A stretch of 64,000 nt of DNA from Caloramator quimbayensis (lineage in GTDB: Bacteria; Bacillota; Clostridia; Clostridiales; Caloramatoraceae): positions 1 to 64,000 of the forward strand of contig NZ_FUYH01000006.1 of the NCBI RefSeq assembly GCF_900167605.1. Direction: 5' to 3'. Of this stretch, positions 36,057 to 43,956 are shown piece by piece. Every line of letters begins with the position of its first letter. Within the stretch, counting starts at the first letter, position 1. Below the pieces are notes generated by a model. That model did not search any database. It worked only from the letters and a program-made list of their open reading frames with translations, and was not told where the DNA came from. Position numbers and translations under genes: made by a program.

Positions 36057-37586
36057 TTAATTAAATAGTTTAACTGATTCCTCATATTTTTTGATATAGT
36101 TATTAACTTTTTCTTTAATATTCTCACATCCTTCAGGAACATCTGATTCAATGTTTAATACTAATAATGGTTCATGAAGTGACATTCTTAAAAGAAACCA
36201 GCCTTTTTCATTTTCACAATTTACTCGAATTCCTTCATAATTTTTGGGTACAATATTCCAGCCTTCAATCGTACTGCAATAATTGCTGAAATTACTTATT
36301 ATTTCATTTCCAATAGTTTTAAAATCTTCTTTTAGTATCTTTGTTCTAAACTCCTTTGATTCTAAAGGCTTTTTAAGATTTTTAATCAGATCATAAATAA
36401 GTTTATTTTCTTTTTTTAGTTTTATGTATTTTGATAGTATTTTGCAAATAAGATATGCTCCATCGTCAAGAAAATAGTTTTCCTTAAGTGCAGCATGGCC
36501 TGATGTTTCTATAGCTAAATGACATTCTTCTCCAATACTATTTAACCTGATGGCTTCGTTTATAACGTTTTTATATCCTCTTTTAAACCTGTGATGCTTG
36601 CCTTTTAAATCCTTCTCAATAAACTCTGTAAGTCCGTTAGATGTTACTGAATCAGTTACAATTGTTGAATTAGGGTGCTGCTCAAGTACAATGGCTGATA
36701 GTAAAGCGATAAGGCTGTTTCTGTTTATTTCATTCCCATTTTCATCAATTATTGCTGCTCTATCAACATCTGTATCGAATATAATCCCTAAATGAGCTCT
36801 ATTTTTAAGAACTGCTTCTTTAATCGATTCAATAGCTTCTTTAGCTTCAGGGTTTGGTATGTGGCCTGGAAAATTTCCGTCAGGGTTTAAATATTGACTG
36901 CCTTCAATATCTGCTCCCAGTTTTTTTAATATTTTATGAGCAAAAAATCCTCCAACTCCGTTACCAGCATCAACTATAATTTTTGAACCTTTAAGCAGTT
37001 CACCATCTTTTAAATCACCTTTAAAATCTTTAATAATTATATTATATAAATAATCGCTGTATATGCTCAATAAATCTTTTAAAATAACATTTCTTGCATA
37101 TGTTTCATTATTAAATTTTTCGGAATTTCTACCTTCAACTGCTATATCAACGATTTTTTCTAAATCTTCTTTATTGATACCGCCATTTATTGTAAAGAAT
37201 TTCATTCCATTATACATATATGGTAAATGGCTTGCAGTAAGCATTATAGCACCATCACATCTGAATTCATCGAATATTGTAGTCATAAACATTGATGGAG
37301 TAGAGCTCAAGCCGCAGTCATAAACTTTAGCGCCAGTTTTACAAAGACCACTTACAACAGCGTTTTTTAAATCATGGCCTGATAACCTTGAATCCATTCC
37401 AACAGAAATTTTCAGTTCATTTGTTTTTTTACATGTTTTCTGTGAAAGCCAAACAGCAAAACTAAAGGATAGAAGTTCAATAGAATTTTTGTCTAATGTT
37501 ACGTTTAATCCTTCTTCATTTGAAATTGCAACACCTCTAATATCTGTACCATTTATTAATTTCTTTAAATCATAATTCATAAACAT
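36057..37586 (-). CDS. Phosphomannomutase/phosphoglucomutase family protein
   Basis: 509 residues, four-domain alpha-D-phosphohexomutase. The phosphoserine loop is MLTASHLPYMYNGMKF (Ser in TASHLP) near residue 108. The metal loop is FDTDVDRAAI near residue 272, and the sugar loop is probably ECHLAIETSGHAALKEN near residue 360. The C-terminal phosphate-binding region includes NYEGIRVNCENEKGWFLLRM. It interconverts hexose 1- and 6-phosphates for nucleotide-sugar supply. TASHLP rather than TASHNP is an accepted variant in ManB-like proteins. It is a single-gene unit on the minus strand, with a convergent terminator. Whether mannose or glucose phosphate is preferred cannot be read. Confidence 0.9.
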   Translation of the reverse strand: MFMNYDLKKLINGTDIRGVAISNEEGLNVTLDKNSIELLSFSFAVWLSQKTCKKTNELKISVGMDSRLSGHDLKNAVVSGLCKTGAKVYDCGLSSTPSMFMTTIFDEFRCDGAIMLTASHLPYMYNGMKFFTINGGINKEDLEKIVDIAVEGRNSEKFNNETYARNVILKDLLSIYSDYLYNIIIKDFKGDLKDGELLKGSKIIVDAGNGVGGFFAHKILKKLGADIEGSQYLNPDGNFPGHIPNPEAKEAIESIKEAVLKNRAHLGIIFDTDVDRAAIIDENGNEINRNSLIALLSAIVLEQHPNSTIVTDSVTSNGLTEFIEKDLKGKHHRFKRGYKNVINEAIRLNSIGEECHLAIETSGHAALKENYFLDDGAYLICKILSKYIKLKKENKLIYDLIKNLKKPLESKEFRTKILKEDFKTIGNEIISNFSNYCSTIEGWNIVPKNYEGIRVNCENEKGWFLLRMSLHEPLLVLNIESDVPEGCENIKEKVNNYIKKYEESVKLFN

Positions 37587-37906
37587 ATCCCCCTAAAATC
37601 AATTGGTTTAGAAATATTATAAAACAAAATTTTATTTATAAAAATATTATTTCAAAAATTTTTAATAAAGAAGATTTCATAGTTTAAAGATTATGTTTAA
37701 TAATGAGGCATTAGTTGCTTTTATAAATAAATTATATATTAGAATTGCGTATATTTACTATAAATATCTCATATTACTAAATTAAATATTATTAAAAATG
37801 CAGAATTGAATTTATCTCTTTCATTATTATATAATTAAAGAATCAGAGTAGTAGAAGAATAATGAGAAATTATTAATTTGACAGCATTATTGAAGGGGAT
37901 GGTAGT
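37587..37906. other. AT-rich divergent intergenic region
   Basis: About 320 bases between the phosphohexomutase and the LysE-type gene. It should hold both promoters, but no consensus pair, repeat or structured RNA stands out. Confidence 0.4.
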
Positions 37907-38551
37907 TTGAGGCATTTATTCATACTATTAAGGATGATAATAACAGGTTTTTTTACTGGAATAGTTTTTGCAATTCCCCTTGGACCTGCAGGAATGGAAT
38001 CTATTAAGAAAACATTAAATTATGGATTAAAAGAAGGTTTGTTAGTTGCCCTTGGGGCTGTTCTTTCAGATGCAGTAGATATAATTTTGATTAATATAGG
38101 ACTATTTAATTTGCTAAATGAGAATAAAAGAACAGAAGGTATATTTTTTATTATATGCGGAGTTTTAATTATTTTTTTCGCATATGATGATTTTAAAAAA
38201 TCAAAAGATAAAAAAGATGTTAATGTTAACAAATTCGAATCATTACCTGTTTTGAAGGGATTTATAATAGCTTTTACCAATCCTATGACTCATTCCTTTT
38301 GGCTAACTATTAGTGGTACATTGATTCACAAGTTTAGAAATAGTGGTTCCTTTAATTACTACTTGTTTTTGCTTTTTATTATTATCGGTATGTTTGGTTG
38401 GTTTGTAATATTAAATATAGCAGCATTAAAGGGAGTAAAAAGGTTTACAACAGATAAGAATAATAAATCCTTTGATAAGATTGTAATATTGATTTTGCTA
38501 TTGCTTGGAATAGGATTTATTTTCTTTGGTTTTTGTAAATTTTTCAGATAA
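37907..38551 (+). CDS. LysE-family amino acid/solute exporter
   Basis: 214 residues with six membrane segments. The N-terminal FFTGIVFAIPLGPAGMESIK and the adjacent ALGAVLSDAVDIILINIGLF follow the usual LysE/RhtB start (GxxxxxxPGP-like, then a helix). The central region has FIIAFTNPMTHSFWLTISGT. These proteins export amino acids or small polar metabolites. It starts with TTG behind GGGGATGG; an ATG at 37934 is an alternative. The gene stands alone, so no substrate is suggested. Confidence 0.78.
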   Translation: MRHLFILLRMIITGFFTGIVFAIPLGPAGMESIKKTLNYGLKEGLLVALGAVLSDAVDIILINIGLFNLLNENKRTEGIFFIICGVLIIFFAYDDFKKSKDKKDVNVNKFESLPVLKGFIIAFTNPMTHSFWLTISGTLIHKFRNSGSFNYYLFLLFIIIGMFGWFVILNIAALKGVKRFTTDKNNKSFDKIVILILLLLGIGFIFFGFCKFFR

Positions 38552-38689
38552 ATTTATTTTACATTTTGAGAATAAGCAGACAAAAAATAACAGAGTCATC
38601 CTTATAATTAAAACAAAATTCTGATATTATATAAGTAAGCAATGAGAAAATGTAAACATTCAGAAAGCTGTTTTTAGGGGGATGATATT

Positions 38690-40645
38690 TTGAAAAGGAA
38701 TTTACGTTTGTGCAGTATATTTTTTGTCATAGTTTTACTTTTTTCTTTTATAAGTTTTAATGTAAAGTCAGCTCCAAATGAAAAAGATATTACAATTCTT
38801 TTTACACATGATATGCACGATCACTTGATGCCATTCAATATTGTACAAAATGGTAATATTAAGAGTGTTGGAGGATATGCTCGACTTCAAAGTGCAATAA
38901 ATGAGGAAAGAAAAAATGATAGTGACTCGCTTTTAGTTGATGCAGGGGATTTTTCTATGGGCACTTTATTTCAAACCATATTTGGAAGTGATGCACCTCA
39001 GTTAAAAATATTAGGAGAGATGGGATACGATGTTGCAACATTTGGTAATCATGAGTTTGATTTTAGAGCTGAAGGATTAGCAGACAGTTTAAATGCTGCT
39101 AAAGAAAGTGGAAATAGACTGCCTCAGATTGTATCATCAAATATAGTTTTCCCAAAAGATAAAAATGGCAATATGAGTGAGTCATTAACTGCATTAAAGA
39201 AAGCTATGGAAGAATATGGCGTAAAGGAGTATACCATATTAGAGAAAAAAGGAGTTAAAATAGGTATTTTCGGATTGATAGGGAAAGATTCAGCTTCCTG
39301 TGCACCTATGGCAGGAGTTGAATTTGATGATACTGTAGAGAGAGCTAAAAATGTTGTTAAAATTTTAAAGGAAAAAGAAAAGGCAGATATTATATTATGT
39401 TTATCCCATTCAGGTTTATCAGATAAAAAGTCAGAATCAGAGGATGAAATACTTGCAAAAAAAGTACCTGATATAGATTTAATAATAAGTGGTCATTCCC
39501 ATACAAAACTTGAAAAACCTATTATTGTTGGAAAAACTATAATAGCATCCTGTGGAGAATACTGTGAAAATCTTGGCGTAATTCGAATCTCAAAGGAAGG
39601 TAATAAATGGATATTGAGAGACTATAAATTAAGGCAGATAGATGAAACTTTATCAGAAGATAAACACATATCTAAAGTAATAAATGAGTATAAGGATATA
39701 GTGCAGAAGAAGTATCTTGATAATTTTAATATGAAGTTTGACGAAGTTCTTGCAAGCTCATCCTTTGATTTTATTCCTACATCTGATATAGGCAAAAAAC
39801 ACTCAGAGGAACCCCTCGGAAATCTTATAAGCGATGCATATATATATGCTGTAAAAAAGGCAGAAGGGTCAGATTATGAGCCTGTAACGGCGGCACTAGT
39901 TCCAAGTGGAACAATTAGAAATTCCTTTGTAAAAGGAGATATTACAGTTTCAGATGCTTTTAATACCTGCTCCCTTGGTATTGGTCCAGATAAGATTTCG
40001 GGTTATCCATTAATTTCAGTATATCTTACAGGCAAAGAATTAAAAACAGCCTGTGAGGTTGATGCATCGATTACACCTCTAATGCCTTCTGCACAGCTTT
40101 ATATGTCAGGTATAAGCTATACTTTTAATCCTAAAAGGTTTATTTTTAATAAAGTTACTGACGCAGTTATTATAAAACCTGATGGAACGTTAGATAAGAT
40201 TGATGATAATAAGCTTTACAGAGTCGTGGCGAATTTGTACTCAGGACAGATGCTTTCTGTTGTTGGCGAAAAGTCAAAAGGTATATTATCTATTATTCCA
40301 AAAACAAAGAAAGGAAATGCTGTCACTGACTTTGAAGCACAAATAATTTATGATAAGAGCAATGGAAAAGCTAATGAGTTAAAGGAATGGTTAGCTGTTG
40401 CAGAGTATCTTAAATCCTTTGATAAAATAAATGGAATCTCTCAAATTCCGCAATATTACAGCAAACCACAGGGAAGAAAAATAATTGATAATAACAGCAG
40501 TATTATGGCTCTTATTAGTAAACCAAATAATATAACATTAACCGTATTTGGATTATTATTGATTATTTTAGTTTTAATAATATTCTCAGCTACATTTATA
40601 ATAAAACGGAAAAAGAAAAATAAACATAAAGTAATGTTAAATTAA
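38690..40645 (+). CDS. Surface-anchored 5'-nucleotidase/UDP-sugar hydrolase family metallophosphatase
   Basis: 651 residues. A signal peptide lies at the N-terminus (LCSIFFVIVLLFSFISFNV) and a membrane segment near residues 620-643, followed by basic residues, so it is probably anchored outside the cell. The metallophosphatase motifs are THDMHDHL, DAGDFSMGTL, GNHEFDF, LSHSGLSD and SGHSHT, giving the two-metal centre. The C-terminal 5'-nucleotidase domain includes EEPLGNLISDAYIYA and ALVPSGTIRNSFVKGDITVS. It hydrolyses nucleotides or UDP-sugars outside the cell for phosphate and nucleoside salvage. The first motif has THD in place of the usual TND. It starts with TTG behind GGGGGATG. A terminator follows. 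Confidence 0.9.
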   Translation: MKRNLRLCSIFFVIVLLFSFISFNVKSAPNEKDITILFTHDMHDHLMPFNIVQNGNIKSVGGYARLQSAINEERKNDSDSLLVDAGDFSMGTLFQTIFGSDAPQLKILGEMGYDVATFGNHEFDFRAEGLADSLNAAKESGNRLPQIVSSNIVFPKDKNGNMSESLTALKKAMEEYGVKEYTILEKKGVKIGIFGLIGKDSASCAPMAGVEFDDTVERAKNVVKILKEKEKADIILCLSHSGLSDKKSESEDEILAKKVPDIDLIISGHSHTKLEKPIIVGKTIIASCGEYCENLGVIRISKEGNKWILRDYKLRQIDETLSEDKHISKVINEYKDIVQKKYLDNFNMKFDEVLASSSFDFIPTSDIGKKHSEEPLGNLISDAYIYAVKKAEGSDYEPVTAALVPSGTIRNSFVKGDITVSDAFNTCSLGIGPDKISGYPLISVYLTGKELKTACEVDASITPLMPSAQLYMSGISYTFNPKRFIFNKVTDAVIIKPDGTLDKIDDNKLYRVVANLYSGQMLSVVGEKSKGILSIIPKTKKGNAVTDFEAQIIYDKSNGKANELKEWLAVAEYLKSFDKINGISQIPQYYSKPQGRKIIDNNSSIMALISKPNNITLTVFGLLLIILVLIIFSATFIIKRKKKNKHKVMLN

Positions 40646-40652
40646 TAGGATT

Positions 40653-40681
40653 AAAGTGCTGCCAGTTGGCGGCACTTTTTT
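40653..40681 (+). terminator. Terminator after the 5'-nucleotidase gene
   Basis: AAAGTGCTGCC and GGCGGCACTTT arms with a four-base loop, then TTTTT. Confidence 0.85.
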
Positions 40682-40690
40682 ATCTTTAAT

Positions 40691-40722
40691 TTAGATAAAG
40701 GGCTAAAAAGCCCTTTATCTAA
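40691..40722 (-). terminator. Perfect stem-loop facing the small minus-strand genes
   Basis: TTAGATAAAGGGCT and AGCCCTTTATCTAA pair perfectly over 14 bases with a four-base loop. It lies just downstream of the two small minus-strand genes and probably ends their transcript. Confidence 0.6.
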
Positions 40723-40752
40723 TAAACTGTTTGTCTAATATGTTTTTGATGC

Positions 40753-40869
40753 CTACTTTACTCTATTTGATTCTCTACGTCTAAATAAAGAACCAATATA
40801 TATTGTAAGTGGAATTGTAATTAGATGGAGTATAATCCAATAAGTCCAACCTAATCTTGGAGTATACAT
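40753..40869 (-). CDS. Small membrane peptide, paralogue of its neighbour
   Basis: 38 residues: MYTPRLGWTYWIILHLITIP then LTIYIGSLFRRRESNRVK. A consensus AGGAGGT ribosome site lies seven bases before the ATG. There is one membrane segment with aromatic residues at its N-terminal side and a basic tail, suggesting a single-pass protein with a cytoplasmic C-terminus. It shares the pattern LGW-Y/W-W-LLH-IT-IPL with the 37-residue product of the gene at 40881. Its ribosome site overlaps the stop of that gene, so the two are co-translated. No function is recognised. Confidence 0.7.
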   Translation of the reverse strand: MYTPRLGWTYWIILHLITIPLTIYIGSLFRRRESNRVK

Positions 40870-40880
40870 AATCTTACCTC

Positions 40881-40994
40881 CTAATCAACTTCTTTTTTCA
40901 TCATACCTTTTCCTAAGTAAAACAACAGAGGAATTGTGATTATATGAAGCAAAAGCCACCAGCCCCATCCAATTGATGGTGTTAGATTAGTCAT
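40881..40994 (-). CDS. Small membrane peptide, paralogue of its neighbour
   Basis: 37 residues: MTNLTPSIGWGWWLLLHIIT then IPLLFYLGKGMMKKEVD. A strong AAAGGAGG ribosome site precedes the ATG. It has one membrane segment, a tryptophan-rich entrance (GWGWW) and a Lys-rich tail. It is the first gene of a two-gene unit with the paralogue at 40753. The duplicated, well-translated pair lies between the 5'-nucleotidase and hydrogenase genes and points away from the hydrogenase. Function is unknown; a membrane-stress or transporter-regulating peptide is only a guess. Confidence 0.7.
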   Translation of the reverse strand: MTNLTPSIGWGWWLLLHIITIPLLFYLGKGMMKKEVD

Positions 40995-41239
40995 AAAATC
41001 GCCTCCTTTAACATTCTATGTCTATTATTTCCTTAAAGATAAAAAGTATACATTTTTTTAGAATTATATACATTAACAATGATTATTTTATAAATAAATT
41101 TAACGTTTTATAAAAATATAAATTATCAATATTTGAAATAAATAATAAAGAATATTTTGGAAATACTTATAGAGTGAAGGGTTTTATAAAGCAATTTAGA
41201 AAGGATGGTGAAGAACCTGCGTAATCAGCAGGAAAAGTT

Positions 41240-41719
41240 ATGGCTGAATATAACCTGAATAGTGAAAAGTTAAAAAAGCTCGAAGAATATATCGATGGCA
41301 TAGAAGAAAAAGAAGGTGCCCTTATTAACATCCTTCATGAAGCACAAGATATGTTTGGCTATCTTCCAAAAGATTTACAGCTTTACATTGCACGAAAATG
41401 CAACATACCAGCTTCAAAGGTTTTTGGAGTAGTTACTTTTTATTCATATTTTACTATGGAACCAAGGGGACAGCATGTTATCAATATATGCATGGGAACA
41501 GCATGCTTTGTAAAAGGAGCAGAAAAAATACTTACAGAATTTAAAAGAATACTTAACATTAAAGAAGGAAACATGAGTGAAGATGGAATGTTTACAATTA
41601 ACACTTTAAGATGTGTAGGGGCCTGTGGGCTTGCACCGGTTGTTATGGTTGATGGTAAGGTTTATGGAAGAGTTAAGGTGGAAGATGTTGAAGAAATTAT
41701 AAAGGAATATAAAAAATAG
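41240..41719 (+). CDS. hndA: Bifurcating-type hydrogenase, NuoE-like [2Fe-2S] subunit
   Basis: 159 residues, thioredoxin-like ferredoxin of the NuoE/HydC type. The four cluster ligands are seen in CMGTACFVKG and CVGACGLAP near residues 87 and 129. The N-terminal helical part (GALINILHEAQDMFGYLPKD) is typical. It passes electrons between the flavin subunit and other clusters in the NAD-linked [FeFe] hydrogenase. It is the first of four consecutive genes in the order of the Desulfovibrio hndABCD operon. The ribosome site may be GCAGGA; a CCTGC/GCAGG inverted pair at 41217-41232 overlaps it and could affect translation. Confidence 0.93.
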   Translation: MAEYNLNSEKLKKLEEYIDGIEEKEGALINILHEAQDMFGYLPKDLQLYIARKCNIPASKVFGVVTFYSYFTMEPRGQHVINICMGTACFVKGAEKILTEFKRILNIKEGNMSEDGMFTINTLRCVGACGLAPVVMVDGKVYGRVKVEDVEEIIKEYKK

Positions 41720-41730
41720 GAGGTTTTATT

Positions 41731-42123
41731 ATGGCAGGGATTAAATCTCTTGAGGAACTTAAAGCTTTAAGGGATAAGTATAAGGAAAACATAATAGGTA
41801 GAGATACTTCAGATTCAGAAAATAAAATCCGTATTTCAGTAGGTATGGCTACCTGTGGGATTGCCTCAGGTGCAAGGGATACGATAAATGCGATAATAGA
41901 TGAAGTTTCAAAGGAAAAACTGACTAATGTAGTTGTAGTTCAATCAGGATGTTTAGGATACTGCTATGCTGAACCTACAGTTGAGGTTAGAGTTCCAGGT
42001 AAAGAACCAGTTTTATATGGCAATATAAATGCAGAAAGAGGGCGGGAAATAATTAAAAAACATATAAAGAACGGAGAAATTCAAAAAGACTGGATTATTG
42101 AGAGAACATTTAAAAATATTTGA
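41731..42123 (+). CDS. hndB: Hydrogenase accessory ferredoxin subunit, HndB type
   Basis: 130 residues. It looks like a thioredoxin-like ferredoxin with MATCGIASGARDTINAIIDE near the middle and QSGCLGYCYAEPTVEV later. Three cysteines are in cluster positions; the second ligand of the usual CxxxxC pair is replaced by Ala (CGIASGA), as I recall for HndB proteins. It is a separate gene here, between the NuoE-like and NuoF-like genes, with a GGAGG site and a 12-base gap. Whether it binds a normal [2Fe-2S] cluster is uncertain. Confidence 0.88.
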   Translation: MAGIKSLEELKALRDKYKENIIGRDTSDSENKIRISVGMATCGIASGARDTINAIIDEVSKEKLTNVVVVQSGCLGYCYAEPTVEVRVPGKEPVLYGNINAERGREIIKKHIKNGEIQKDWIIERTFKNI

Positions 42124-42141
42124 TTTGCTGGAGGGGTAAAA

Positions 42142-43935
42142 ATGCCTAATTATAGAATGAATTTACTTGTTTGCGGTGGAACAGGATGTAAAGCCTCAGG
42201 TTCTTCAGAAGTAGTTGAGGTTTTTGAGAAGGAAATAGAAAAAGCAGGGCTTAAAAATGAAATTCAGGTAATTGTAACAGGCTGTTTTGGCTTTTGTGAA
42301 AAAGGACCTATTGTAAAAGTAACTCCAGATAACGTTTTTTATGTTGAAGTTAATCCTGAAAAGGCTGTGAGAATAATAAATGAGCATATTATAAAAGGAA
42401 GGATTGTTGAGGAGTATTTATATAAAGAACCTGTAACAAAGGAAGCTCTTCCTGAACAAAGCGATATGCCCTTTTATAAAAAGCAGATAAGAATAGCACT
42501 TAGAAACTGCGGTTTTATAGACCCTGAAAATATCTATGAATATATAGCTGTTGATGGCTATCAGGCACTTGGCAAGGTACTTTCAGAAATGACTCCTGAA
42601 GAGGTTATTGAAGAAGTTAAAAAAAGCGGCCTTAGAGGAAGGGGCGGAGGTGGATTTTCTACTGGCCTAAAATGGGAAATGACAAAAAAATCGAAATCTA
42701 ATCAGAAGTATGTAATCTGCAATGCGGATGAAGGCGATCCAGGTGCTTTTATGGACAGAAGTATTCTCGAGGGTGATCCCCATACTGTGCTTGAAGCTAT
42801 GGCAATTTGCGGATACTGCATAGGTGCCAACAAAGGATATATATACATAAGAGCGGAATATCCTCTTGCTATACAAAGGCTTAGAATAGCAATAAAACAG
42901 GCCTATGAACTCGGACTTTTGGGATCCAACATTCTTGGTTCTAATTTTTCCTTTGATATAGATCTTAAATATGGGGCTGGAGCTTTTATATGCGGAGAGG
43001 AAACTGCACTTATAAATTCTATTGAAGGCGGGCGCGGCGAGCCAACGGTAAAGCCTCCATTTCCTGCACAAAAGGGTCTTTGGAAAAAGCCAACTAATAT
43101 TAACAACGTTGAAACCTTTGCCAATATATGTCCTATTATTTTAAAAGGTGCAGATTGGTTTAATTCAATAGGAACGGAGAAAAGCAAAGGCACAAAGGTA
43201 TTTGCTCTTGCAGGCAAGATTAATAACGTTGGACTTGTTGAAGTACCAATGGGATTAACATTAAGGGAGATTATATATGATCTTGGGGGAGGCATTAAAG
43301 GAGGAAAAAAGTTTAAAGCTGTTCAGACAGGAGGGCCATCGGGAGGATGTATACCAAAAGAGCATCTTGACACTCCTATTGATTATGATAACTTAACAAA
43401 GATAGGTTCAATGATGGGCTCTGGGGGAATGATAGTTATGGATGAAGATGACTGCATGGTAAATATTGCAAAATTCTATCTCGAGTTTACCTGTGATGAG
43501 TCCTGCGGCAGATGTACTCCCTGCAGAGTCGGCAATATGAGGATGCTTGAAATTCTAAAGGAAATTACTGAAGGAAGAGGTACAATGGAGCACCTTGAGG
43601 AGTTAAAGGAGTTAGGGCAGATTATAAAGGATACAGCCCTATGCGGTCTCGGTCAGACGTCTCCTAATCCTGTTCTAAGCACTATGAATTTCTTCTGGGA
43701 TGAATACGTTGCCCATGTAAAGGATAAGACTTGTCCTGCAGGGGTTTGTACAGCTCTTTTAAAGTATTATATATTGCCTGAAAAGTGTGTTGGCTGTACA
43801 GCCTGTGCAAAGGTATGTCCTACTAATGCCATCTCTGGTGAAGTTAGAAAAACTCATGTTATAGATAGAGAAAAATGTATAAAGTGCGGAGCTTGCATGG
43901 CTACATGCAGGTTCAATGCTATAACCAGAAGATGA
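42142..43935 (+). CDS. hndC: Bifurcating-type hydrogenase, NuoF-like flavin/NADH subunit
   Basis: 597 residues with three parts. Residues 1-100 are a thioredoxin-like [2Fe-2S] domain (CGGTGCKASGSSEV and GCFGFCEKGP). The middle is NuoF-like: LRGRGGGGFSTGLKWEM and CNADEGDPGAFMDRSILEGD bind FMN and NADH, and ESCGRCTPCRVG supplies the [4Fe-4S] cluster. The C-terminus has two ferredoxin motifs, CVGCTACAKVCP and CIKCGACMATC. This is the HydB/HndC layout of electron-bifurcating hydrogenases, which oxidise NADH and ferredoxin together to make hydrogen. It has a GGAGGGG site and lies in tight order with its partners. Confidence 0.95.
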   Translation: MPNYRMNLLVCGGTGCKASGSSEVVEVFEKEIEKAGLKNEIQVIVTGCFGFCEKGPIVKVTPDNVFYVEVNPEKAVRIINEHIIKGRIVEEYLYKEPVTKEALPEQSDMPFYKKQIRIALRNCGFIDPENIYEYIAVDGYQALGKVLSEMTPEEVIEEVKKSGLRGRGGGGFSTGLKWEMTKKSKSNQKYVICNADEGDPGAFMDRSILEGDPHTVLEAMAICGYCIGANKGYIYIRAEYPLAIQRLRIAIKQAYELGLLGSNILGSNFSFDIDLKYGAGAFICGEETALINSIEGGRGEPTVKPPFPAQKGLWKKPTNINNVETFANICPIILKGADWFNSIGTEKSKGTKVFALAGKINNVGLVEVPMGLTLREIIYDLGGGIKGGKKFKAVQTGGPSGGCIPKEHLDTPIDYDNLTKIGSMMGSGGMIVMDEDDCMVNIAKFYLEFTCDESCGRCTPCRVGNMRMLEILKEITEGRGTMEHLEELKELGQIIKDTALCGLGQTSPNPVLSTMNFFWDEYVAHVKDKTCPAGVCTALLKYYILPEKCVGCTACAKVCPTNAISGEVRKTHVIDREKCIKCGACMATCRFNAITRR

Positions 43936-43956
43936 AAATTAGAAAGGAGAATAAAT

